From Gimesia sp. (GTDB taxonomy: Bacteria > Planctomycetota > Planctomycetia > Planctomycetales > Planctomycetaceae): DNA of 64,000 nt. Below the pieces are notes generated by a model that was given only the letters and a program-made list of their open reading frames with translations, searched no databases and had not been told where the DNA came from. Location: NCBI GenBank assembly GCA_002706765.1, contig PAJV01000044.1, forward strand, positions 1 through 64,000, written 5' to 3'. This document shows positions 28,386 to 37,500 of the stretch, one piece after another. The stretch's first letter is position 1. Every line of letters starts with the position of its first letter. The position numbers and the translations under genes were made by a program.

Positions 28386-29420
28386 TTAACTGACTTCGAT
28401 CAGGTAGGTTCCTTCGATGATTTCTATCCCCGCTGCGGTAATGATGGCGGCCTGGGGGGGCTTGTTTTTCGAGCCACGAATGGCCGCACAGCCGGCTTCG
28501 CCGTTTTTATTGATGGCCACAATCTTGTCGTTGAAGTCGATCTTGTCCGCGCCGCCGTTGATCTTCACAATTCGCTGGCAGAGCGCCTCGCACGCTTCAC
28601 GGGGACTTTTTCCCGCCCGCATCTGTTCGACAACAAAAAAGCTGCCACAGGTCCGCAGGATTTCTTCACCCCGCCCCGTTGCGCCCGCCGCTCCGACTTC
28701 GTTATCAACGTACAGCCCCGCGCCGATGATGGGGGAATCACCAATCCGGCCCGGCAGTTTCCCGAACAGGCCCGAGGTCGTCGTGCAGCCCGCCAGGTCG
28801 CCCTTGCTGTCCAGTGCCAGAATATTGATGGTGCCGGTCGGCCGTTTCTCCAGATCGTAATCCCCGTCTTTCGGTGGCAGCCAGTCGTCTTTGTCGCTCA
28901 GGTTCTCCTTCCAGCGGAGCCACATCTTTCGCGATTTTTCAGTGAGCAGATTCTCTTCCTTAAAGCCGTGCGCCCGGGCAAACTGGCGGGCGCCTTCGCC
29001 AACGAGGTGAATGTGATCGGTACGCTCCATCACGAGTCGCGCCACCGATGACGGCGTCTTGATATTCTCCAGTGCCCCGACCGACCCACAGTTGTGCGTT
29101 CGGCCATCCATGAAGGACGCATCGAGTTGCACCACCCCGTTTTCGTTCGGCAGTCCGCCATACCCGACGGACTGATCTTCGGGATCCAGTTCGGTCACCT
29201 GGGCTGATTTCTCGACCGCATCGAGAATATCGCCTCCCGCTTCCAGCACATCCCAGCCGGGCCGGAGCACCTTCTCGGCCCACGCCTCTCCGCGGCTGCA
29301 GAGGATCAGGGGGCGACGGGCTGCGGGTCTCTCCTGCGCACGCGCCTTGAAGTGAGCGAACAGTGAAAGCGAAGCACCCAGCCCCGCTGCCGATTTGATG
29401 AAGGTTCTGCGATTTGTCAT
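28386..29420 (-). CDS. Tat-exported N4-(beta-GlcNAc)-asparaginase/isoaspartyl peptidase-type Ntn hydrolase
   Basis: 344 residues from the ATG at 29420. It starts with a twin-arginine signal, NRRTFIKSAAGLGASLSLFA. The body is the aspartylglucosaminidase family: DVLEAGGDILDAVEKSAQV, VGYGGLPNENGVVQLDASFM, and GTINILALD, in which T197 would be the autocleaved N-terminal nucleophile; then TSGLFGKLPGRIGDSPIIGAG and AGATGRGEEILRTCGSF. It cleaves amide bonds of glycosylated asparagine or isoaspartyl peptides after folding in the cytoplasm and Tat export. The longer open frame adds 12 unsupported residues. Confidence 0.9.
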   Translation of the reverse strand: MTNRRTFIKSAAGLGASLSLFAHFKARAQERPAARRPLILCSRGEAWAEKVLRPGWDVLEAGGDILDAVEKSAQVTELDPEDQSVGYGGLPNENGVVQLDASFMDGRTHNCGSVGALENIKTPSSVARLVMERTDHIHLVGEGARQFARAHGFKEENLLTEKSRKMWLRWKENLSDKDDWLPPKDGDYDLEKRPTGTINILALDSKGDLAGCTTTSGLFGKLPGRIGDSPIIGAGLYVDNEVGAAGATGRGEEILRTCGSFFVVEQMRAGKSPREACEALCQRIVKINGGADKIDFNDKIVAINKNGEAGCAAIRGSKNKPPQAAIITAAGIEIIEGTYLIEVS

Positions 29421-29570
29421 TGCTCGATTATACGGACCCGCGGATTCAGAGATCAAACACTTCCTGAACAGATTATGAGAATTCGTGTGCCGGATCGAAT
29501 CTGTCTACAGCCCGATAAATAGAAAAAAATCGTGTACTTCATGCGTTTCGTCGTTTAAAAATGAGTATCA

Positions 29571-30860
29571 ATGCTGAGTTCCGCGAAAACGGACGGAAAA
29601 TCTGACATGGAAGAAAACGCCGATTCACCTCACAACATGGTCACCCTGAAACGTTCCCTCAGTCTGTGGAAGCTTGTCCTGTATGGCGTGGGGACGATGT
29701 TGGGGGCCGGCATCTATGTGCTGATCAGCAAGATTGCCGGGTCGGCAGGGATGTACGCGCCGCTGGCATTTCTGGTTTCCGCAATCATTGTGAGCTTCAG
29801 CGCCCTTTCCTATGCGGAACTGTCGAGCCGACTGCCGGTCAGTGCCGGGGAAGTCGCTTATGTCAACGCGGCCTTCCACCGGAAATCCCTTTCGATCCTG
29901 ATGGGAATCGCGGTTTTGACAACGGGAATTGTTTCAGCCGCGACGATCTCCAGAGGCTTCGCAGGTTACCTTAACGAGTTTATCGAAATTCAAAGTGTGT
30001 GGTCGATCACCATACTTGTGCTGTCAGTGGGAGTGCTGGCGGCTCTGGGAGTGGATGCAGCCGTGGGAGTTGTCGTTGCCATCACGTTCGTTGAACTGGC
30101 CGGCGTCGTATTCGTCATTGTCGGCGGTGCCGGTGAACTGATCTCCGCTCCCCGGCAGCTTTCGGAACTCGTACCTCCCTTTGATCCGGGAGTCATGATC
30201 ACTATTGTCTCTGGCAGCTTCCTGGCCTTTTATGCCTTCATTGGTTTTGAAGACATGGTGAATATGGCCGAGGAAGTCAGGGACGTAGAAAAAACACTGC
30301 CGAAGGCGATTATCCTGGCACTGGTGATTACCACCACGCTCTATCTTCTGGTAGCACTGGTAGCCGTGTTGACGCTGCCAATGGAAAAGCTGATCAACAG
30401 TCAGGCGCCCTTTACCGATATCGTCAGGCATCACGGCCTGATCCCCGCCTGGCTGATCAGTCTCATCAGTCTGGTGGCGGTACTTAATGGCGTGATGGTT
30501 CAAGTGGTCATGGCCTCGCGCGTCCTGTACGGAATGGGACGACAGGGATTCGCGCCGAAAATCCTGGGAGCCGTCCATCTCCGAACACAGACCCCACTCT
30601 GGGCCACGGGAGTCACCACGGTGACAGTGCTGGTTCTGGCGTTAGGATTCCCGATCGAATCCCTGGCACGCGGCACCAGCTTTGTAATGCTGTGCGTGTT
30701 TATCATGGTGAATGCCGCGTTAATCAAGCTGAAACGCAACGCAAACCCATCTCAGACGGCGGGAGTACAATATCCCCTCTACATACCCGTTCTGGGAGTC
30801 ATCCTGAGTGCCCTGTTGTTACTGATGGAATGCTTGCGTTTTACAGGCTGGTACGACTGA
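29571..30860 (+). CDS. APC-family amino acid permease
   Basis: 429 residues, about twelve hydrophobic helices. The N-terminus KRSLSLWKLVLYGVGTMLGAG with the GTMLGAGIYVL motif is typical of APC transporters; TTGIVSAATISRGFAGYL and FLAFYAFIGFEDMVNMAEEV are also conserved, the latter before the amphipathic TLPKAI. It would import amino acids or amines with protons. It is divergent from the asparaginase-family gene (150-base gap), so both may serve amino-acid scavenging. Confidence 0.9.
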   Translation: MLSSAKTDGKSDMEENADSPHNMVTLKRSLSLWKLVLYGVGTMLGAGIYVLISKIAGSAGMYAPLAFLVSAIIVSFSALSYAELSSRLPVSAGEVAYVNAAFHRKSLSILMGIAVLTTGIVSAATISRGFAGYLNEFIEIQSVWSITILVLSVGVLAALGVDAAVGVVVAITFVELAGVVFVIVGGAGELISAPRQLSELVPPFDPGVMITIVSGSFLAFYAFIGFEDMVNMAEEVRDVEKTLPKAIILALVITTTLYLLVALVAVLTLPMEKLINSQAPFTDIVRHHGLIPAWLISLISLVAVLNGVMVQVVMASRVLYGMGRQGFAPKILGAVHLRTQTPLWATGVTTVTVLVLALGFPIESLARGTSFVMLCVFIMVNAALIKLKRNANPSQTAGVQYPLYIPVLGVILSALLLLMECLRFTGWYD

Positions 30861-30926
30861 ATTTCAATTACTGCCGGAGTCAGCAAATGATTTGTGCTTT
30901 TCGTGGCAGCAGCAAATCAACGGCGA

Positions 30927-32378
30927 CTACTGCTTCGTTTTCCGCTTCCTCTTCTGCTGTTTTCCCTCTCCCGGAATGCCCGGTTTCTGGTCCCACTTTT
31001 GAGGCGGGTTCTTTTTGTAAATCGGCGCCCCGTCTTTCGCGGGAAATTGTGCTGCAATCGCAGTCAGCCGTTCCAGCGCTGTCTGGTCTTTCGGGTTGGA
31101 TGAATTAATCAGGTTCTGCTCTTCCCACTGGTCTCCGGTGATCTTAAACAGTTTGCTCGGCTTTCGGTTTGAGTCGATCCACAGTTTATAGTATTTGTCG
31201 CGGATCACGCGATCATCGTAATCCAGCGCAGGTTGCACGCGCCCATTACGCAAAGCAGCCGGGCCGCCTCCCATCGAGAGAATCCACTCCCGTGGTCCCT
31301 CTTGTGTATTGCCCAGGATCAGCGGCACGAACGACTTTCCATCCACCACGCGACTGGCAGGCAGCTTGCCACCTCCCAGTTCCGCAAACGTGGGAAGAAT
31401 GTCGGTGAAGTCAATCAGCGCGTCGGTCTCCACGCCGCCGGGAACGGTTCCCGGACAATTGACTATAAACGGCATCGCGGTCCCGTTGTGTTCCGTCATT
31501 TTCGTTTTGCCACCCCGCACAAAGCGGCCGCGAAATTTAATGTTGCTCTGGCCGGCGGTACCGTTGTCTGTGGTGAAGACGATGATCGTGTTCTCGCGGA
31601 TACCCGCTTCGTCCAGTGCTGTAATCAGTCGGCCCACCAGTTTGTCGGCATAGCGTACCATCACCGGTAACAGGCTCGACTTGTCTTTTTTGTCTTTGTA
31701 GTCAGGCGTCGTTGTAAAAGGAGTGTGCGTCAAAACCATCGGGTAATACAGCAGCATCGGTTCGTCTTTGTGTTTGCCGATGAAGTCGATCAGGTAGTCG
31801 CAGAAAATATCGGGGCCGAACTGGCCGGGGTAGCTCTGGCTCCCCTTCCCTTTGATGTTGATATAAGGGTCCCAGTAGCGATTCGCACTCGGCGGGTTCT
31901 GTGTTTCATAGCCGGTCCACATGCACCAGTCATCAAAGCCGGCCTCCTGCATCGCATTGGGTTCCACGCGAAAATCATCGATCTGCCACTTCCCCGCGGC
32001 ACACGTTTTGTAACCCGCATCACGCAGCACATTCGCAAACGTCGTGTTCTGCTGCGGATCGAAATGAGCGCCCGCCCCCCAGCGCGGCACATCCCAGTGA
32101 TTGGTCCAACCATGCCGAAACGGGTACTGCCCGGTCAGCAGCGTCACTCGCGTCGGCGTGCATTGGGGCATGCACCACGCGTTATTGAATTTCATCCCGG
32201 TCGCCGCCAACTCGTCAATCGCGGGAAGCTGCATCCACTCTTCGCCGTAGCACCCCATCCATTCCTTGCCCAGATCATCGACCAGAATGAACAGGATGTT
32301 CGGTTTTTTAAGCTCGGCAGAAATAGCCGGCTACACGATCAGAAGGAACATGATCACAGACAGCAGGGCACGCAACAT
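30927..32378 (-). pseudogene. Arylsulfatase-family gene with in-frame TAG in the signal peptide
   Basis: AGAGG lies 8 bases before an ATG at 32378 that starts MLRALLSVIMFLLIV, a normal signal sequence, but codon 16 is TAG (32331-32333). The same frame then continues as PAISAELKKPNILFILVDDLG without other defects to 30927. The sulfatase motifs are intact: DD metal ligands, CTPTR followed by VTLLTGQ, TTDNGTAGQ. The next ATG at 32258 would drop the signal peptide and the metal-binding aspartates, so no downstream start gives an active enzyme. It is a very recent pseudogene, a readthrough gene, or a sequencing error. The C-terminus is lysine-rich. Confidence 0.8.
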
Positions 32379-32431
32379 GGCAGAAACCTCTTTGATGAGT
32401 CTCGTTCAGGAATGGGAAAGCGTCTTTAATT

Positions 32432-32737
32432 CTAGCTTTTTCGTTGCTTGATCTCAACGAGCAGCAGGCCAGCACCGCCTCCAAGGAGTCCCAAGATCGG
32501 AGCCACAATCAATAACAATGCCCAGGGGAGGAGTAATGGCATCCCACACACTGCGGTTCCGGGAGGTAAAGTGGCAGTGTAGGCTGAGAATTGTTGAAAA
32601 AGATAGACGGCCAGTGTGATCGGAATGGAAGCACCCACCGCCGCTCCTGCCAGAAACCATCTGAGCCTGGACAAACCAATTTCAGTTGTCTCTGTCGAAC
32701 TCTCATCATTCGAAGCATCTGGTGAGGAATCATTCAT
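32432..32737 (-). CDS. Small two-helix membrane protein
   Basis: 101 residues: an acidic serine/threonine-rich start (NDSSPDASNDESSTETTE), then two hydrophobic helices, WFLAGAAVGASIPITLAVYL and ALLLIVAPILGLLGGGAGLL, and a short basic tail. No family is recognised. It ends 54 bases before the sulfatase start and is probably the first gene of that operon. Confidence 0.65.
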   Translation of the reverse strand: MNDSSPDASNDESSTETTEIGLSRLRWFLAGAAVGASIPITLAVYLFQQFSAYTATLPPGTAVCGMPLLLPWALLLIVAPILGLLGGGAGLLLVEIKQRKS

Positions 32738-32938
32738 CGGATTTCTGCCTGATTACAAGAGACTTGAACCGTGAAATACCGGACAGCATTTCTGATTTTA
32801 ACCTGTCTGCCAGGCCATCACAACGGCGAATGCACAGACACACAAGTCACACGTTGCAATCTGCCAGTGGTCAGGCTAACCTGAAGAGTGTCCTCAATCC
32901 GCCATACAAAGCCCTCAACACACCCGGAAACCAGACTG

Positions 32939-34429
32939 ATGAATTTGATGAGAGCATGCTTCCTCTTGATCCTGTCTGTCACTTTCGCCACCACCTCCGC
33001 TTTCGCAGCCGATGACTGGCTCATCGATTCCCAGGACGATTGGACGGACGCGACGGAGAAACAGACGCAGTTGGAAATCAAAGAAGGGACCGCGATACCA
33101 ACTGATAAAGTCGCCACCTTCACCAGCAGAATCAAACGCTTTAAACAGAAACAGAAAGCGCAATCGATCACCGTCGATCAATCCCCGGTCTGGCAGAACT
33201 GGGAACCGGTTGCCAACCTGGGTCCGGTCAACCTGCAGGACGCCCCCGTCTTTCTGGCGATCGGACCTCACAATTACTGGGTCTTCGGTCGCTATGGCGG
33301 CGTCAAGAAAAAGCAGGGTTTCAAAGCAGAACCCGCAACGCTCGACGGTTTTGACGTGAAACTGCAGACCACTCCCTGGAAACATCAGTTCGATGCGACG
33401 GGTGGGCTGGAAAAGGGGCGCGGCGGATATCATGCCTGGCAGAGCCGCGACATGGTCAACTGGGTGCATCATGGTCCGGTCACTGAAGATTTTTCCCGCT
33501 GGGTGACCAGTGCCGAGTATAAAGACGGCAAGGTCTATATCTACTACGACTACCCCAACGACCAGGACCCGCATGTCTACATCGACGAAGATCTCACCGA
33601 CGGCAAACCCGGCAAGAACATGGGGCTGGCGGTCAAAGATCCTTCGCACGGCTCCGACGCCGGCTTCATCCGTGACAAAGAAGGTCGCTTCCACGTGATC
33701 CTCGAAGACTGGAGCCCCATCAATGCCAGTAAACGCGCGTGGGATTCCCCCCTCGCCGCGCATGCTGTCAGCGAGGATGGCGTCAAAGACTGGAAGTTCC
33801 TCGCGCCTCCGGTCGACAATCGTACGAAAGACACCGGCAAGATCGCCGAATACAAACACCCGCACTGGCTGCAGCATCCCGACTGGAATACCAACATCGG
33901 CAAGTACAACGTGCACGAACCCGAGCAGGAAGCGTATGGCGACTGGGCCCCCATCTGTGTCGGCTCACAATACTACCTGTTCGGCGATTACGATCCCGCG
34001 GGTGGCGGACACATGAGCGTTGGCTGGTTCACGAGTCCGAACATTGATGGACCTTACTCCTGGTGCGACAAGATCGGGGAAGGACACCCGGACCCCGACA
34101 TCGGCTTCGCGGAAGGTCGCTTCTACCTGTTCACACAGCAGCAGACTGACTATGTCAGCCCCGGCCCGTGGGTAGAACAGGTGGAAGTCCGCGCCGGCGT
34201 CGATACCGACAACGACGGCAAACTCGACCAGTGGACCGACTGGACCGAAGTCAAAGAGACCTATGATTACACGCCAGGGCTTTCGAAGCACGTCAAAAAT
34301 ACGCTTGCGAAGCTCGACCTGAAAGACCTGCCCGCCGGCACTGGATTCGGATTCGAACTGAAGCTGAAAGACACTACCGCCAACAAGTCGAAGCCAATGA
34401 TTGACAAAGTCACGCTGACGTTTGAGTAA
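32939..34429 (+). CDS. Secreted GH43-like five-bladed beta-propeller, probable glycosidase
   Basis: 496 residues from the ATG at 32939, followed by a signal peptide (ACFLLILSVTFATTSAFA). The propeller shows repeated strand pairs: PVFLAIGPHNYWVFGRYGG, WQSRDMVNWVHHGPVTEDF, KVYIYYDYPNDQDPHVYI, GRFHVILEDWSPINAS and GSQYYLFGDYDPAGGGHMSV. Acidic residues in several blades fit the catalytic arrangement of GH43-type retaining or inverting enzymes, but I could not assign the exact residues. DTDNDGKLDQW near the end looks like a calcium loop. It probably degrades polysaccharide outside the cell. Confidence 0.75.
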   Translation: MNLMRACFLLILSVTFATTSAFAADDWLIDSQDDWTDATEKQTQLEIKEGTAIPTDKVATFTSRIKRFKQKQKAQSITVDQSPVWQNWEPVANLGPVNLQDAPVFLAIGPHNYWVFGRYGGVKKKQGFKAEPATLDGFDVKLQTTPWKHQFDATGGLEKGRGGYHAWQSRDMVNWVHHGPVTEDFSRWVTSAEYKDGKVYIYYDYPNDQDPHVYIDEDLTDGKPGKNMGLAVKDPSHGSDAGFIRDKEGRFHVILEDWSPINASKRAWDSPLAAHAVSEDGVKDWKFLAPPVDNRTKDTGKIAEYKHPHWLQHPDWNTNIGKYNVHEPEQEAYGDWAPICVGSQYYLFGDYDPAGGGHMSVGWFTSPNIDGPYSWCDKIGEGHPDPDIGFAEGRFYLFTQQQTDYVSPGPWVEQVEVRAGVDTDNDGKLDQWTDWTEVKETYDYTPGLSKHVKNTLAKLDLKDLPAGTGFGFELKLKDTTANKSKPMIDKVTLTFE

Positions 34430-34449
34430 GGAGAATCAGCCGCATGACG

Positions 34450-34490
34450 TTAGCCGCGGTTTCTACGATCGCATCAATAACCGAGGCTAA
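34450..34490. repeat. Imperfect inverted repeat between convergent genes
   Basis: TTAGCCGCGGTT (34450-34461) pairs with AACCGAGGCTAA (34479-34490), 11 of 12 positions, across a 17-base loop. It lies in the 125-base gap between the convergent GH43-like and kinase genes and may stop transcription both ways. Its sequence differs from the GGGGTCAGG palindromes. Confidence 0.6.
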
Positions 34491-34554
34491 TGCTCTGCAG
34501 CTGATGAAGGATGCTCAACAGTAAGAACATACACCCGGCAGCGAATGACTGTGC

Positions 34555-37500
34555 CTACTTTGGCTTCGTTTTCTCAATCTCTATTGCCGCAAGGGGATCG
34601 ATGCCGACAACAGCCCGGCGAAATTCCAGTTGAAGTTGGTTGTGGCCGGTTCCCGCGAACTTGACATGGACTGGATCTGGTTTGACCCATTTGGGAAACG
34701 AAATGCGCGAACGAAGTCCAGAGAATTGACCGACGCGGACTCCGTCCAGGGCAACATCGATGCTGACGTTTTCCCCCTGGTGGCGGACTTTCGCAGTCAA
34801 TCTCTGCCAGACGTCTCTTTTCAATTTGGCGTCCTTGTTGCTGTGCTGTGGAGCAGCGTCTCGATCTTCCTTTCCATCGATTACCATGAGCGCACTGCCG
34901 AGTCCGCCTAGATGCAGGCGGATCGCCTGCTTATCGCCCAGCGGTAAGTCAATCTGCAACGGAGCGAAGCCCGATTGCTTCAACTCCAGTTCGAAGTCAA
35001 AATCACCGCCGATTTCCTGTGGAAACTTCGCACCGACCCAATCCTTTCTCTTCCTGGATGCAGTGCTGCTGCCGGTAAGGATTCCATCCTGCATCTGCCA
35101 TTTCATGTCCTCCGAATTCCATGTCGTTGGTACGAGATCAGCCAGCAGGTCGATTGTCTGACTCGAATCGTGGTCCACTTTCGCCGACTTCGCCATGTCG
35201 ATCGTCATTGCCGCCCGAAATCCGATGATAGGAAAACTGCGATCCTGCAGTTCGAAATTGCGATGCGCTGATCGCTGGCGAGATGTAGAGAGGATATAAG
35301 CTCCGCCACGATTCACGCGACCAGGTCCCGAAGCGACACCGACTGGATCATCGATAGATGAGTTTATGGAGTAATCGTCCCTACTTCTCTGAAACTTGTC
35401 ACTACACCACTCGAGCACGTTTCCATGCATATCGTACAGTCCGAACGCATTTGGTTTCAGCTGCCCTGTCGGCTGTGTTATTGAGCGGCTGTTTTTGGAA
35501 TACCACGCAAACTGCGACAGGTCCTCATCATCGTCACCACAATACCACAGGGTTGCCGTTCCCGCGCGACAGGCGTATTCCCATTGTGCTTCTGTGGGTA
35601 AAGCAAATTTCAGGGACTGGTCGGTTGAGTCCTTGTTCAATTTGGCGAAAAACAACTGAGTGTCATCCCAGCTCACCGTTTCAACAGGATGAGTCGGATT
35701 ACCGGCAAACTTCGAAGGATTGGTGCCGACTACCGTCTGCCACTGCGACTGCGTTACCTCGGAAGCTCCCAGGTAGAATGGTCGCGTAATTCGAACTCGA
35801 TGCAGCGGTCCTTCCAAGGGAATTCGCTGGATAGAGAATTTATCATCTGATGCAATCGCTTCTTCGAGGAATCTGGTTTTCTCTTGTTCGCCTGCCCCCA
35901 TCATGAATTCACCAGGTGGAATGAGCACGAAAGCCATCTTCTCGCCGCCAGGCAGTTCGATTTCTTTCTCAATCGGCAGACCAAGATAGTCCGCCCATGC
36001 TTCTTGATGTGCCTTGGCCTGCACCGCATCGAACGGAGCGACGGCGGGTGGCGGGATGCTTTTCTTATCCTGCCCCTGTCGCGGCACGCGGCGGCTCATC
36101 CACAGATCCAGCCCTCCCAGCCCAGCGGCACGCCTGCTGTCAAAAATGAGGGTCTTGCCGTCGGTACTCAGGCAGAAGGAGATCTTGCCGAAGATCCTGC
36201 CGATCGGAGACTCGAGGGCTTGCACGTGAAAACTTCCGTCTGCAACTGGCTGGGCGAGCATCAGCTGGCACTTCCTGCCATCACAGCTTATGTACATCAA
36301 TGATTTTCCATCAGCCAACAGCTGCGGAGACTTTTCTTCCCCTGCCAGATTAATCTCTCGTCCCAGAAGCAGCGGCTCCTGCCAGGGAGCATCCAGAGCA
36401 GCTCGCCGGGCTCGGTACAGATCACGGAATTGAGCGCCTGGACGCTTCGAAGACAGGTACATCGTCAGTCCGTCGGGCGTTAGCGCTCCGCCTCCATCCA
36501 CTTTGTCTGAATTGAGGGGGGAGCCGAGATCAATCGGCGTATCCCAGGGAGCATCGCGTGTGGCCCGCCGCGTCTGGAAGATGTTGACGTTATCGCTGTC
36601 AACGGGCTTATTACCAAACAGCAGCGTCAGACCATCAGTACTGAGCCAGGGTGAAATCTGATCGTGTTGACTGATATAGGTTTCGACCAGTGCTTCGGGC
36701 GGGCCCCAGGCATCATTGACACTCGCACGGCGGCACATATACAGTCTTTCGTTTTTGACGCGCGCGGAGGTAAATATCAGAGACAGTCCATCGGCCGAGA
36801 GGGTTGGATAGACGTCGTTTTTTTCGCTATTGACATTGGGCCCCAGGTTGACCGGTTCGGTCCATTCATACTCGTCGGAAGTCAGCATTTCGGCAAGCGG
36901 CTTTTCCGCAGAGTTGTTCTTGATTCGTACCCACTTCGCATCGATGATTTTCCCGTCGTGCCCGTTGCCGGAAGAATCTTTCAGGATGTCGCCGGAGCCT
37001 TCATTAAAGTGGTATAAGGAGAGGGTGTGTTGATCATTGGTAAATTCGTCTGGTGGTGTAAATTCCGTATTGTATCGCAGTGTGTTTGAGATGCGGATTT
37101 CATCGATTTTGCCTTTAAACCGAGAACCATTATGACCACCAATTTCGAGTATCCCCTGCGGAGAAAAGCTCCCCGTGTTATCCTTCCGTTTGACAGGTTT
37201 CCCATCGATGAAGAGTTGGAGTGATTTGCCATCCCATTGGCCTGCAACGTGCGTTCGCGTTTCCCACTCTTTGATCTGCGGGCCAAAAACTTCGACCCGG
37301 CGATTGGTGCTTGCCTGCCTGCCACCAAATTCCCAGCGGCGAATCCCGCCCACTTGAATGGTCAAAGAATCTAACGTGCCGCCATAGAACAAAATGGCAT
37401 TGGATGTCGACTTTGCAGAAGGCGTCAGCCATCCTTCAAGTGTCAGCGGTGGGGAGCCGGAAAGTTGGAAGCCAGGAACTTCGACTCGACTCGTTCTTCC

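Noticed and set aside
31169-32429. Long plus-strand frames antisense to the interrupted sulfatase
   Set aside because: They mirror the codon pattern of the sulfatase and have no motif or ribosome site.
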